In this document: piece after piece, positions 35,585 through 47,452 of the stretch
Layout of the letters: every line of letters begins with the position of its first letter
Numbering within the stretch: position 1 is the stretch's first letter
Source of the DNA: Pyrocephalus nanus
Lineage: Eukaryota; Chordata; Aves; Passeriformes; Tyrannidae
Direction of reading: 5' to 3'
Assembly (NCBI GenBank): GCA_038380795.1
Contig: CM076280.1
Span: 4,141,501 to 4,205,500, forward strand
DNA length: 64,000 nucleotides
Position numbers and translations under genes: made by a program
The notes under the pieces: model-generated
What the model was told of the DNA's origin: nothing
Databases searched by the model: none
The model's input: only the letters and a program-made list of their open reading frames with translations

Positions 35585-36860
35585 GTTGTGTGTTACAACA
35601 TAATGCAAATTAATTATGACCCAAGAGCATGGAAGGAGGTTCAGTTCATAGCAGCACAAATATGGTCCAGTGATTATTGCAACTTAGAAGAGCTCAGAAA
35701 AAAAGACCCCAAAAAAGGAAGACATACCCAGATGACTTGTTAAGGTTCTGTGAGATTTACTCAGCAGCCTGAGGCAAGAAAAGTACAAAGTAGGTCACAT
35801 CTACAAGGCCACTTAGTCTCTCCTATGCCTTTGCAGTGCTGTTTCAGCACTTTCTTCCAATATTTTTACCACTTAGCTCTCCCTTCTGCCTGAGCTGCAC
35901 ACCCTGGTAGTAATAAACACCTATTGTCTTTGTAGATCAGCATTTTCCTGCTGCAAGCACATTGCTTAATTGGTAGAACTTGAATATTTACCTCCTCAGC
36001 AAAACCAGCAGGGCCAAAGCACCTCTTCCCTTATGCACACACAGCTAGCAAGTGGAATAAAGCACTGAGAGAAAAATTGTTGCATAATAGTGCTTCCATA
36101 AAAAATAAGTTCATGGCTTCAATATGTTTTTTAATACTATTGCTAGAAACATAGTTATGAAAGTAAACTGTAAAACACTTGGAAAAAAGACTCAAATAAC
36201 AATAAAAAGACAACAACCTACTATTGTAAAACCAGCAAGGAGTAAATGGAAAGTAGCAGAATTAAATCAGGGCAACTATTTAGCCACGTCCCACTCCATG
36301 ATACAGCTTGAGCACAGCCCAGCTTCTCTGTTCCCTGTTGTTAAGGCAGCAGCTGTTTAGCAGCCTTAGGTATTTTTCCACAACAATTCAGAGTAGCAGG
36401 AAATATCCGATCTCCTCGGAACAAATTCTTCACCTATTCCACTCGGTTTTGCAAAGAAACGCAGCACGGATACATTCCTGCCATTCCCTGTCCCTCCCCA
36501 GCCCAGACATGCACCAAACTAAGGCCTGTGAACTGATTCCAGAGCGGATTGTACCTCAGATCCTCCCTTGGAACTAGATCTGCTCTCTCAGAGCACTCAC
36601 TCTGCACCAGGGTCCCAATTACTGAATGCCAGGACCTTTATACAGGAGGTGTCAAATGGCTTTAACCTCCTACAAGGCAAAGGCTGATTAAGAACTGACA
36701 GATTAAAACAAAAAGGACAGGGGGAAAAAAGTTGAAAAGGTGACAATTTCTTAGCAGAGGTGGTGAATAATGCTCAGAAGGTCACATGCTAACAAGTGGC
36801 AGGATCACTGCCTCAGTGCTCCAGGGGGTGAGCTCAGCCTGTCCCTCGATACAGAACTGG
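35585..36860. other. Unique non-coding sequence
   Basis: No gene or repeat recognised. The first half is AT-rich. Confidence 0.5.
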
Positions 36861-36990
36861 GGAATGGTTTGGGTTGGAAGGGACCTTGAAGCTCATCTTG
36901 TTCCATGGGTAGGGACACCTTCCACTAGCCCAAGCTGCTCCAAGCCCTGTCCAAATGTGGCCTTGGACACTCCCAGGGATGGGGCAGCAA
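36861..36990 (-). mobile_element. CR1 LINE 3' fragment
   Basis: Antisense CR1: GGAATGGTTTGGGTTGGAAG, CACCTTCCACTAGCCCAAGC, TGCTCCAAGCCCTGTCC and TTGGACACTCCCAGGGATGG. A short deletion has removed part of the CCCTGCCATGG region. Confidence 0.92.
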
Positions 36991-38708
36991 GACCTTTGAG
37001 AGATCAGGGGCCTTCAGAAGAAATGCTCTAACAGAAGAGGTGACAAGGTTCCCTACAGGAGAACCAGGGAAATGTCCAGCCTGCAGCGTGTACCATCTGC
37101 CTGAGCTCTTCCCAGAGCTCCCTGTAGCCCAAGTCTGGCTGCTGTGTTCCTTCCAAGCTCAGGCATTCACCCCTGGAAAGAAAAGCCTTGACAAGAGCAG
37201 TGTAGAGTCACTCTAGTGCAGAGTCCTAATTTGAGCCAACACAAGTGTGGCCAAACCAAAGGTCTAGACCTTGGTTTGCAGCAGCAATTATGGTTTTCCT
37301 GAGGATCTGGTCAGCTTTGGAAGGCCAGACTATTCATAAGTCCACCTCCTCAGGCTTTGCTGGCCAAATTATTCCTCCTTAATCATCCCTGTACTCTCCA
37401 TGGGCAGCTCCCAAAGCCACCCAACCCAGTTGTCTGATGCCATGTCCCTGCCAGCCAGGACTAAATGACAGCCTTTCCACTTCAGCTGCAGTCAGCAGTT
37501 CTTGTGTTTTGCCTTGCTGGCCAGGCTTCCAGCTGGACAGTCCTGCACACATCCTGCATGCTGGTTTGGTTCAGAATCCCATACCCACACCCCATTTCCA
37601 ACGTGCCCACAGCTGGCAAGCATTTTCTAGAAAAATCCAGCCAGGAAAGCAGTTCACCTCTCAGCTTCCAAGCTGAAGAGCAGCAATAAAGCTGAATTAC
37701 AGCAGCACAGTGTGTTCATTTATGCAGCATTCTTTGGTCTGGCCTAAAAGCTCTTAATTGAAAAAAAAAAAAAAAAAAAAAAAAAAGAACATTTTCTTGG
37801 GCTGAATTTTGATGCTGTATAAATATGGCTGTGTCAAAATCTGATTTCAGATAATAAAAATTATCTCGAGCTACTCTGAGTGAAAATCCCAAGGGATGGA
37901 ATTGGATTTTCACCAGTTGCAGAGCTCCACACAAGGCCATTAATACACAGATTGTTGTTTTACACTTCACTGCATGACAAACACCTGTGACCATCTGCAC
38001 AGGTCTTCTAAGTGCTGCTCCCTCTGAGCTGACAAGCATAAAAAGGGACACCTGCCCTTACCTCCTGGAGCTTTGTTAATTCAGGATTTGTCACCACTTA
38101 CAAGAGGCAGAACTTGTCAATCCAAGTCAAGTTCCCTCCATGTTCCATCTGTTTCAGAACAGAAGCTGACACACCAGACCACCCTGGCTACAATTGTCTT
38201 GTGTGCATTTATAAGTTAGTTTGCAGTTAATATTCACCTACTTGGCGACTCTTTTTTTCTTTAGCTCATCATCACTTTCAGCTCATGCACAAGACACTGC
38301 TTTTCATTCCCTCAAGGTGAGCAATGAACTTGCTTCCTCTTCCCAAAACTCCACAGCTTTTCCCTTTCAGAAAAGCTCATGGACACTTGTGCTGTACCTG
38401 CTCTGAGAATAAACACAACCCCACTTTTCTGCTTAGACACAAGGGCAACCCTCTGTGGCCTAAACATATATTGCACAATGAAGCAAAGCTGCAGAGACAA
38501 CTTCTTCAAACCTGCTTGAAACAAAACCCCAGATTGTTACATCACTTGTTCCTGCACAAGCTAAGAGCAGTTTTCCCTTGGGAAAAAGTCACCTTGGACA
38601 GACAGAGCTAATTTCAGTGCCTGGAACTGCTGCATCCTTCTCCCTCAGACCATGCTTATATTGTTATTGATAGCTGCAAACACCTCCTTCAGCTCAGGGG
38701 AGACATTA
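36991..38708. other. Unique non-coding sequence with A26
   Basis: No gene recognised. The main landmark is the A26 tract at 37761-37786. Confidence 0.5.
37761..37786. repeat. A26 homopolymer
   Basis: The longest homopolymer in the window. No retrotransposon body is recognised upstream. AATAAA occurs at 37686-37691, about 70 bp before it, so a processed insertion remains possible but unsupported. Confidence 0.95.
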
Positions 38709-38856
38709 TCATAGAATATCTGGAGCTGGAAAGGAACTAAAAAGATTTTCAAATCCAAATTTCAGCTCCTTGCAGGACCACCTAAAACTAAACCACATGA
38801 GTAAGAGCATCATCCAGATGGTCCTTGAACTCTGCCAGGCTTAGTGCTGCTGACAC
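38709..38856 (-). mobile_element. CR1 LINE fragment, diverged
   Basis: Antisense CR1 of the TCATAGAATATCTGGAGCTG type, with GAAAGGAACTAAAAAGATTT, GGACCACCTAAAACTAAACC, GAGCATCATCCAGATGGTCC and TTGAACTCTGCCAGGCTTAG. It is an older variant than the 36.9-kb copy. Confidence 0.88.
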
Positions 38857-39365
38857 ATCAAAAAACTGAGGTTGGGGTTTAGTTTTTAAGAACAACCCTT
38901 TTTCTTATTGCAGTTGACAAGACAGTTTTTTCTTCAGGAGTTGTAATAAAGCATTTTAGGCCCAGGGCACAGCAGGGAGGCAACAGAACCACAGCTCTTA
39001 TTTCATCAACAAACACTCCCAGAATCCAATAAGAACTTTAGGCAAGTGTTTAAGGTGTGGGTGGCTGAACCTCAACTCCTGCTGCTAGAGGAACCCACTG
39101 GAGCTGAGTCAATGTTCAGGGGAGATGATCTTTCACCTTCACATCATAAACCTGAAGACAGGATGGAAACAGCAACTGACTCCAACTGAGGAAAACAATG
39201 ATCAGCCATCTGAAAATTTCTAATAATTTTGAACAGTTTCCCTGTTCACCAGATGGTTGAGATGTCAAGTCATGAAACCAAACACAAAATTCAGTTCCCA
39301 TCTGTAGCTCAAAGTGCCTTAACCCCAACAGAGGCTACTCTTTCAATGCCTGCTTAGAAAAGGTA
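38857..39365. other. Unique non-coding sequence
   Basis: About 500 bp between two antisense CR1s. No gene or repeat is seen. Confidence 0.5.
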
Positions 39366-39498
39366 TCATGAAACCACAGAATGGTTTGGGTTGGAAGGGA
39401 TCTTAAAGCTCATCCCATTCCAACCCCTTGCAGTGGGCAGGGACACCTTTCACGAGACCAGGTTGCTCCAATCTGGCCTTGAACACTTCCAGTGATTT
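39366..39498 (-). mobile_element. CR1 LINE 3' fragment
   Basis: Antisense CR1: ACAGAATGGTTTGGGTTGGA, AGCTCATCCCATTCCAACCC, TTGCAGTGGGCAGGGACACC, ACCAGGTTGCTCCAATCTGG and CTTGAACACTTCCAGTGATT. Confidence 0.93.
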
Positions 39499-40602
39499 CT
39501 AAGCAGAGATGTGATTCATCCTCAGTTAAATAAATTGAAGTGTGACTTTTTGCACCCAATTTAAATTGGATTGGACCCCAATCTGGATAACCACCTTCCT
39601 CAGCCTACACTTACTGTAGACTGTAAGAGTTATAAGTGCCAAATACAGATCAATGGGAATTTTAAAATCTCTGTTCTGAGGAGCAGATTTTTTTTTTTTT
39701 TTTTTTTTTTACTCCCAGATGTATTAAGCTAAATTAGAGCTAATGCACAGATTTGTAAGAGCAGGGCTGAAGAACAGCTCTATATATGGAAAGCTCCCAT
39801 AATGCAGATAAATAACTCTTCCAAAATGAGAGGGTGACTAGGCAGCAGCAAGAACTTTGGCAGAGAAGAAATCTTTTGTGGAAGGGCAGCCATTTATCTC
39901 CATTCTTTCTCTAAAGCTCCAGGAGGAGCAACAATCACTAAGATTTATAACTGGCCATAAATATGCTTAATACCATTACAATCCTAAAGCAGCCCAGAAG
40001 GACCACACCAAACACTCAAGAGTTGAGACTTCTCAAGGCCAGCTTAGAAATCCAGACAAAAAGGGCCTGAACATACAACAGCTCAGACACACTTGAAAAT
40101 TGCTCAGAATATCCTGCTACCTCAGTGATAACACTGAGCTACCAACAGCCTTGTTCCAAAGCTTTTTGGAAGGGCTCTTTTCCCCTCCATCACTTTCTTC
40201 CTTGGGTAACAGCCAAGGTTTCAAGGACAGCACTGGTGAAATATTAACTCAAGTGAAAACAAACTGGAGCTGAACAAAGGCACCCTCACATGCTGCCTTC
40301 CCCAGTGCCATTTCCTTAGTGGCTCTCAACTTAGGAGGCTCCCACAGCAGAAAATTTTTTTCAACATTCCCCAACTGCTCCCCCGAGCTTTGGCCATGTG
40401 AAGTCTTCCAAGCCTTGCCTTACAGCTCACCCACAACCAGTTTCACCTCTGGCCACACTGACTTTCATCAGCCCAACTTTGCTACATCTCCAGGTTTAGG
40501 GTTATGCAGCTCCCAGGCTCTGCTCCCTATTTAGGGATCTCTGTGTTTCGTGTCCAGCAAATCCCATAATCAGAAAAAAAAACCACACAGCCATTCCCTC
40601 TT
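39499..40602. other. Unique non-coding sequence with T23
   Basis: No gene recognised. T23 at 39688-39710 is the main landmark. Confidence 0.5.
39688..39710. repeat. T23 homopolymer
   Basis: Perfect T23. If it is the poly(A) of a minus-strand processed insertion, the body would lie to its right, but nothing there is recognisable. Confidence 0.95.
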
Positions 40603-41078
40603 AGAATCACAGAATATCCTGAGCTGGAAGGGACCCAAAAGGACCATCCAGTCCAACTCCTGGCCCTGCACAGGTCACCCCAAAATCCCACCATGTGCCT
40701 GAGAACATTGTCCAAACACTCCTGGAGCTCTGGCAGCCTTGGGGCTGTGCCCACTGCCCTGGGGAGCCTGTTCAGTGCCAATCACCCTCTGGGGGAAGAT
40801 ATCCAACCTAAACTTCTCCTTTCTCCTAAGAAATATTACTAAAAGGAACCAAGGATGGATGACACTGCAAGGTGACAGAGCCCCTCTTGGCTTGCTCACA
40901 ATTCGGTTATGCATTCCCAGACCTTTGGAAAGCTCAGACAGGGGGAAGAAGCCTTGTCCTGTCACTGGGCACCACTGAAAAGAGTCTGGCACTGTCCTCT
41001 GACACCTCTTGGATATATTTGAAAGAATTGATGAGAGCCCCTCTCAGTCTTCCCTTCTCCAGACTAACCAGGCCCAGC
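40603..41078 (-). mobile_element. CR1 LINE split by ~128 bp of unrelated sequence
   Basis: Antisense CR1 in two parts. The outer part (40603-40822) runs from AGAATCACAGAATATCCTGA through TCCAACTCCTGGCCCTGCAC and CTGTGCCCACTGCCCTGGGG to ATATCCAACCTAAACTTCTC. The second part (40951-41078) resumes at GCCTTGTCCTGTCACTGGGC and ends at CTTCTCCAGACTAACCAGG. Bases 40823-40950 do not match the expected CR1 sequence and replace a shorter expected stretch. Confidence 0.92.
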
Positions 41079-41169
41079 AGGGAAATAGAGGAGAGCATGG
41101 ATAACAACCCTTTGCAATTTAAATGTGCAACTGAGCAGCCCACAAAGTGAAAAAGAGGTGCCAGTAGAC
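41079..41169. other. Short unique spacer
   Basis: Sequence between the split CR1 and the candidate regulatory block. No feature is seen. Confidence 0.5.
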
Positions 41170-42180
41170 TAAAACCAATTAGTTGCCTTCAGAGTAAAAT
41201 GGGGAGGACAATCTGCAGCTAATTATCAATAGTTGTTGACACTGGATCAAATTTCGTGCATCCTGAAAAATTGACCTACAGGGCAGGGGTTGAAGATCCT
41301 TTAAGGCCCCGTGGATATTCATTCACCCTTCCAGGCTGCAAAAATAAGAGGCCATTGCAGTTCCTGACAAGCCTTGGAAAAGAACTATGCTTAGGGTACT
41401 GCTCCAGCCTTTTAATCTTATTTTCAGCAATCCTTGTCCAGCCTCACACAACAGGTATTTGCTCTCACATTTGTCCTCACACGAGTGCCGAGACATCGTT
41501 ATGAAAGATCTGGGCTACAGCCTAAATCCATTGATCCAAATATGCAGCTGTCCTCGGGGGGCATCCTGTAAATATATTACAAGTTATGCAATTTGGGCTT
41601 GTTTTAAAGCAGTTCTCTCAGAAAATTCACTTCTCCCAAAGACTCCTTAAGAAATTTTCCAGTTGCTCAGGCCCGAGCTCGTCAGCTCTCAGGCATGTTG
41701 TTCATCTGGAGTGAATGCTCCTGGCTCTCTAGTTTTTATTACCCAATCCTTTCGTGGCAGCCAACTGACTACAGGAAAAAGGACTATGGTCTGGATCCCA
41801 AAACTGGGATTTCAGAGATGCTCATTACTTAAAACTCTTCTTCTAGCTGGGAAACGCTGAAGGAGGAATAAAGAAGGGAGAGGGATAAGTTTGGGTCTGT
41901 AAACACTCAAAACTAGTGATGGATTTAAACTATGAATCAACTCAAAAGACAAAGATACAATTTAAAAGCCTATTATTATCATCCATTATGCCAGTGTCAC
42001 TCAGTGGATCAGTTCTCTAGCACACATATGCATGACAAAGCACCACAGGGTTTATTCACATGTAGGCATCAAATTAAGATATCATTAAAAACCAACATTT
42101 CATTCTACAATAGGAGCTCGGTGCTTTTCTCACTGAGAAAGTGTAATTAGTGCTCTGCTAAAAGCCTTCTCAGGATTGCT
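41170..42180. promoter_or_regulatory. Candidate conserved regulatory block
   Basis: Repeat-free kilobase with dense homeobox, octamer-like and E-box-like strings. These are CAGCTAATTATCAATAG near 41216, GGATATTCATTC near 41313, CAAATATGCAGCTGTCC near 41537 and AAGTTATGCAATTTGGG near 41581. Several CpG are retained (ACGAGTGCCGAGACATCG near 41480). This composition is typical of deeply conserved vertebrate non-coding elements. No coding frame is convincing and conservation was not measured. Confidence 0.35.
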
Positions 42181-43030
42181 TTCAGGAAACAGAGGTAATA
42201 TATCTCTAATTTAGTCTCTAATTCCATTGTCCTAGAAAGAAATAGAAGTAGTAATTCATTAGGAAGGCTATCTGGGGATTTGTTTAGATCAATTTTCTCT
42301 TAAAACACAAGTAGAGGAGCACAAAAATGTGCCACTTCCACTGAAGTACCACATTAAGTCTTCTAATAATGTTGTGACAGTGTTGTGTGTGCCCAGAAAA
42401 ACAGACAAATAAACCCATGAGTTGCAAGTAAAGAATTCAAAGCAGTTGAGCTGATGGAAGGGCAGACTAAGCACTCCCAAAATCTGACATCAGGCCTATG
42501 AATTTGCCCCTTCTTGGCCTCAGTTGCTTGCTGGTGCACTCCAGACATCTCACTTGTAGGGAGAACTTAGATGTAGATAAATCAGGTTAACTCCTAAGTG
42601 AAGAGAACCTCTCTGCAAATGTAAAGTGGTCACATAGCAAAATACATCCCACTTTGAGAAGTTTAACTCATTAAGTGGTAGATTCTCTCACCTTTCCATG
42701 GTCTCAGAATATTCCTGCAGAATTACATAGTGAGCCATAAAAAACTTGGGATTTGAAGTGCCTGACTTGCCCCAGCTATAAAATCAGAACACCAGGTGAA
42801 AAGTAAACCTTCTCTAGTCACTCAGCATCTCCACAGTCACATTTTCCAGATACCAGGCAGTCATTTGACTGGGACTACAGTTGAAAGTAGATATAATCCT
42901 AAGAGAACAGCAGGGCAGTTCATCCGGTGAAACAGAAAAACCCATTCCAAACTTTTGCTACAGAACAGTTTTTGGGTCTGGGGTAAAAAGGGAAACTAGG
43001 GCAGATCTAATGCTGAAATTTAGTTTTGTT
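42181..43030. other. Unique non-coding sequence
   Basis: No gene or recognised repeat. Confidence 0.5.
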
Positions 43031-43250
43031 ATCACATGAAATTGAGTTGGAAAGGATCCACAAGGATCACCAATTCCAGTTCCTGGCCCTGCACAGACAC
43101 CCCAACAATCCCACCCTGTCCCTCAGAGCGTTGTCCAAACCCTCCTGGAGCTCTGGCAGCCTTGGGGCTGTGCCCACTGCCCTGGGGAGCCTGTTCAGTG
43201 CCAACCACCCTCTGGGGGAAGAACCTTTCCTGATCCAGTTTATCTGACAC
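43031..43250 (-). mobile_element. CR1 LINE fragment
   Basis: Antisense CR1 of the same variant as the 40.6-kb copy: GAAATTGAGTTGGAAAGGAT, CAGTTCCTGGCCCTGCACAG, CTGGAGCTCTGGCAGCCTTG, GGCTGTGCCCACTGCCCTGG and CACCCTCTGGGGGAAGAACC. It decays after about 43232. Confidence 0.93.
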
Positions 43251-46200
43251 CCTCACTCTGACACCCTGAAAGCTTCTTAGTACTTCTATCATCATCACAC
43301 CCAAACCCTCTCACAGCTTGGGTTCATGCAGGACTGGACAAGAACATGAAATATGACATATGTGGATAAAATTCCACATGAAAGGCAGCACAGAGTGCTG
43401 CAAAGGGCATGGATGTGACAGCAAAGTCACAGCTGACAAGGGCAGTCTTTAGTCATCCATGAAATCCAATTTAACATGTACTTCACCCACGGGCTGCTGA
43501 TCCAAGGTTTAAGTGCCACAGCCTTAGATAAGATGAGCCACAGCACATCTGTCAAGCAGAGAGTTTGTATGGATACTTCACCCTCATACTTTGAATTTCC
43601 TCATGACAAGGACCATCCTCTGCTAGGAACTAACAGTGCTTGACTCAAGGTGTCACTGTCACCAGCATGTCAAGGAAGATTAGGGGTGCTGTCCCTGGGC
43701 AGACAGGACAGATCATGGTGTCATCACACTCTGCTGGATGACAAGCTGGACAGGAGGACGTTCTCTATCAGGGAGAAGAACACCTCTATTGGGGACAACA
43801 GTAGGATTTCCCTTTAGTCACTAGTGGTGGATAATTATCTAGAGAGGTCTTGTGGCTTGGTGGATCAGGACAAGAACACAGGAGGAGATAACGAATAGAG
43901 AGAGAAGCAGCTGACTGGACAAGGCCTCCCTCGTGGTCCACCAGTGAAAACAAGCTGGCCAGAAAATTAAAGCCATCAAAGTCATTGTTTTCAGGATTGA
44001 CATTTATTCACATAATTCTATAAAAGTTCATGTCAGGAAGTCTCTGTTCTTACCCCTTAATAACTGTTCTACTCCTGTATATCCTCTCCCTCCCCACCTT
44101 GTGTTTGCTCTCCCTCCTAAGTCACGCGTTTTCTTCTCTGCTAATAAAACAAACAAGAGAAGACAGAGCAGATTGTGACTCTGCCAAGCTTTCCAACACT
44201 CAAGTTCCATCCCAGTCCAAAATGAAACAGAATATTTTCAATACAGAAATCCTTAGAGAAGTGCCTTTCCAAGCCCAGGATTAGCAGCCCTCATTGTGCC
44301 AAGCAAGGTAACAAGAGGCACACACAGGAGGCACTTCCTTCACTACCCATGTTGTTGGCTCTGTGTCCAGAGAGAGGGATGAGACTTCTCCTTCCATAAT
44401 CCAGCAGCCTGCTAGGGCAGGAAACTGAGCCAGACTGTGTGAGTGGAAAGAATCAGACCTTGGAGAAGCAACCAGCAGGGCTGTGCTCAGGAAGGAAATG
44501 AAGGAGATGGATGAGCTCCCGTTCTGGTGCTCTCCACGAGCAGTTACGTGCCTCAGGACAGGCTGTGCCGTGCCCTTCTCCACACCAAGGCCTGCACAGG
44601 GATCCTGGAGACTCCAACTGGAGGGAGGAAGAGGGAGGGCAGGATGACTTATGAATAGAACTATTCACCAGATCCCACGGTGGGCATTCTTTTCAGCTTG
44701 GAACAGCAGCTGGGCTCTCCAACCCCAACCACAGATGGAGGCCCTGCCAAAAGAGATGCTGAGGAAAGGGAAAAAGAGCCTCTCCTGGTTGATTTGTGTT
44801 TAATCAAAGTCAGGTCCTGCCAAGCCTCACACCATATAGGGCCTTCAGATGCCTCTGTTTTGAACAGCAGGCTTTGCTGTTGATAACTAGACCTGGATTA
44901 TTTTTCCATGCAAATAAAAGTAAAAAAAAAATGGAGCCCAAGGCCAAACTGAACCATTTGCAGGTTAATGCCAAGCTGTAGGAATGGCTGTAATAGAATT
45001 AAAAATTCTATTTTTAATTCAAAATGTCAGTCTGTTCTATGGTTTGAGAGCTGAAGCCAAAAAAGACAGTGCACCAACATCAAGTTGCCTGAAATTTAAA
45101 GGGCAATAAAGCCACAATTATTTCTTAAAACCCTTAGATGTTTATCAAGAAGATCATGATACCAAAAGATTTTCAGTTTAGTTTGGGAATAAGCCATAAA
45201 ATAGTTAAATGATTTGTATAACTCAAACACTTAACAAGACATCAAAAACCAGAAAGCAGATTTGCCCAAGCACCCAGGTCCTTCCCTTCAGGAGCAACAC
45301 TCCTGAAAGGCATCATCTTCTTCCAGTGGTCCCTGTTCTCTCCAGAATTCCTGAATTTTTCACCCAAGTCATATTCTTTTGGATGATCAAGACCTGAGAG
45401 TTCACCTGCTTGTGGCATTCCAACAACTGTGCTGCTCCAGACAAAAGCTCAGAGATGTGTCACCATGGCCTTTGGGGACAGTGAGACATCTGCTGCCTCA
45501 GATAAGCTCAGCTACCACAAGAACGAAATCTATAAATCATTCACCTCAAATAATGCATTCATCAGGCTATTTTGAAGGGATATAGAAACAATGTCAAGTG
45601 CCAAGTGTTGTTTCCTACATAAAATCCCACTGCAGAGCTGGGAGTTACTGGCACAGCACCTTAAAGCTGTGTATTTGGTGAATCTCTTACACTTCTTATC
45701 ATTCCTAGTTTAGCAAACTCTCTATTGAACCAAAGCCTTATTTTAAATATTGTCTTATTATGCTAACAGAAGCCTGCTATTTAATAATTTCTGACATCCA
45801 GTGTACTTTTTGGATTTCCAGATTTTTTATGCAAGATGCATAAAATCCCATGCCATTCCCTGCTGTATCCTATTCCAACCCCTGGTACAGATATATCCCG
45901 TGCCAGATGCCATGCCATCCCCCCTACTGGATGCAGTCAGGAGTCAGGAATAGAGCATTTGAAGGGAATGGCAAAGAACAACAGGACTGGAAGAGTTTCC
46001 ACCCCTAGATGAGGGATTTATTATAATACAGGATCCTGGCAAGAAATTACCTCTTAAGAGGAAAAAGAAAAAAAACCTTAAAGGAAAGTCTCAAGGAGGT
46101 TCCCCATTCAGACACCAGGGTATAGGAAATTACTGCACAAGCAAATGCTCCTACTCCAGAGGTCTGGCTGATGGAAAACAGCATCCAGCATGGAATCGGG

Positions 46201-46995
46201 AGGTCATTTCTGCAGCTTGGATCCCGGGAGCTGCTCTGTGCACTGAGCTCAGCCTCAGTCCCCGTGTGCCCCAGGGCAGGCAGCTTTAATTAGCACAGCC
46301 CAGATGTCCCCAGCCCTCCCATTAGCTGGGTCATGACCCAGAACACAAACAGCTCTGACAAAGTACTAATTCCACTTCAAAAGGCAAGGCCTTTAATGAA
46401 TTTATGCAAAGCCTTGGGGGTAGAATTACCATCCAAATATTACTGGTCTTAAAAAGGAGGAAGTGAAGAAGGGAGGAGGAAGAAGTGTGGGTAAAGTCAT
46501 AGCCAGGAGCACTGGCACAGACACGAGTTGTACCTGCTGGTTGAGGCACTGAAGCAACTGGGGAAACAGCACAAAACTGCTGCAAAACCTCACTGCAACT
46601 TCACAAGTGCAACATTGCAGTACTTCTGGCAGATTGTAGCTTTTAAAAGACAGGAGTGGGGCTTTAGAACCATTTCAGACAAAAGATGCAGCTGAGAAAG
46701 TGCCTTTAGCTCCCTGACTGGAAGGCAGAAGGGATTTGCAGGTCAAGTTCAGTTCAGAGGAGGCCAAGGCAGCAGAGCTACCCAAGGCTATTGAGCTTAG
46801 GCTCCTTCCTACAACTCCAAGACCTTTTTACTATCACAGTCAGTCAAGCAGAGACATTTGGCTGGGGGGCAGCAGGATCAACAGCAGTTTAGCATTGATG
46901 AGAAAAGAGTAGAAACACAAGGGAGAACATAGATCTCCTCTCTATCTGCTCTGCCACTGATCTGATATGTGAGATAAAGGCAAATTCTTATCTTA
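43251..46995. other. Unique non-coding sequence
   Basis: 3.7 kb with no recognised gene. It holds an AT-rich hairpin (44996-45020), a purine-rich patch (46453-46488) and a loosely repetitive CCATGCCAT-type patch at 45848-45940. Overlapping frames at 44281-44883 on both strands have no domain. Confidence 0.5.
44996..45020. repeat. Perfect 10-bp AT-rich hairpin
   Basis: GAATTAAAAA (44996-45005) and TTTTTAATTC (45011-45020) are exact complements around the five-base loop TTCTA. Confidence 0.92.
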
Positions 46996-47391
46996 TAATC
47001 ACAGCATCATTAAGGTTGGAAAAGTCCTCCAACACCATTGGGTCCAACCTGTGCTCAATCCCCACCTCATCCCCCAGTCCAGAGCACTGAGTGCCATGTC
47101 CAGTCCTTCCTTGAGCACCTCCAGGGATGGGGACTCCACCACCTCCCTGGACACCCCTTCCAATGCCTGACCATTCTTTCCATGGGGAAATTCCTCCTGA
47201 TGTCCAACCTGACCCTCCCTGGCACAGCTTGAAGCTGTTTCCTCTTGTTCTGTTGCTTGTTATTTAGGAGCAGAGTCTGACATCCCCCCAGTTCCCCCTC
47301 CTGTCAGGAGCTTGCAGAGAGTGATAAGGCCCCCCTGAACCTCCTTTTCTCCAGGCTGAGCCCCCCCAGCTCCCTCAGCTCTTCCTGGTGC
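46996..47391 (-). mobile_element. CR1 LINE fragment, ~396 bp
   Basis: Antisense CR1: ATCACAGCATCATTAAGGTT, GCACCTCCAGGGATGGGGAC, TCCACCACCTCCCTGGACAC, TGATGTCCAACCTGACCCTC, TTGAAGCTGTTTCCTCTTGT and TTTTCTCCAGGCTGAGCC. A 16-bp inverted repeat begins within 10 bases of its left-over end. Confidence 0.95.
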
Positions 47392-47397
47392 AACAAC

Positions 47398-47452
47398 ATG
47401 GCCCTGTCTTCATTTTTAATGAGCCAGTCATTGAGGATGAAGACAGGGCCAT
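47398..47452. repeat. Perfect 16-bp inverted repeat, 23-nt loop
   Basis: ATGGCCCTGTCTTCAT (47398-47413) is exactly complementary to ATGAAGACAGGGCCAT (47437-47452). The left arm starts just outside the CR1. A stem-loop or a template-switch origin is possible. Confidence 0.95.

Noticed and set aside
43670..44160. Possible solo LTR, because of an AATAAA string and a relatively distinct composition
   Set aside because: No TG...CA ends, target-site duplication or recognised LTR sequence could be identified by eye.
45848..45940. Possible minisatellite built on CCATGCCAT
   Set aside because: Only two or three loose matches with uneven spacing; not a convincing tandem array.
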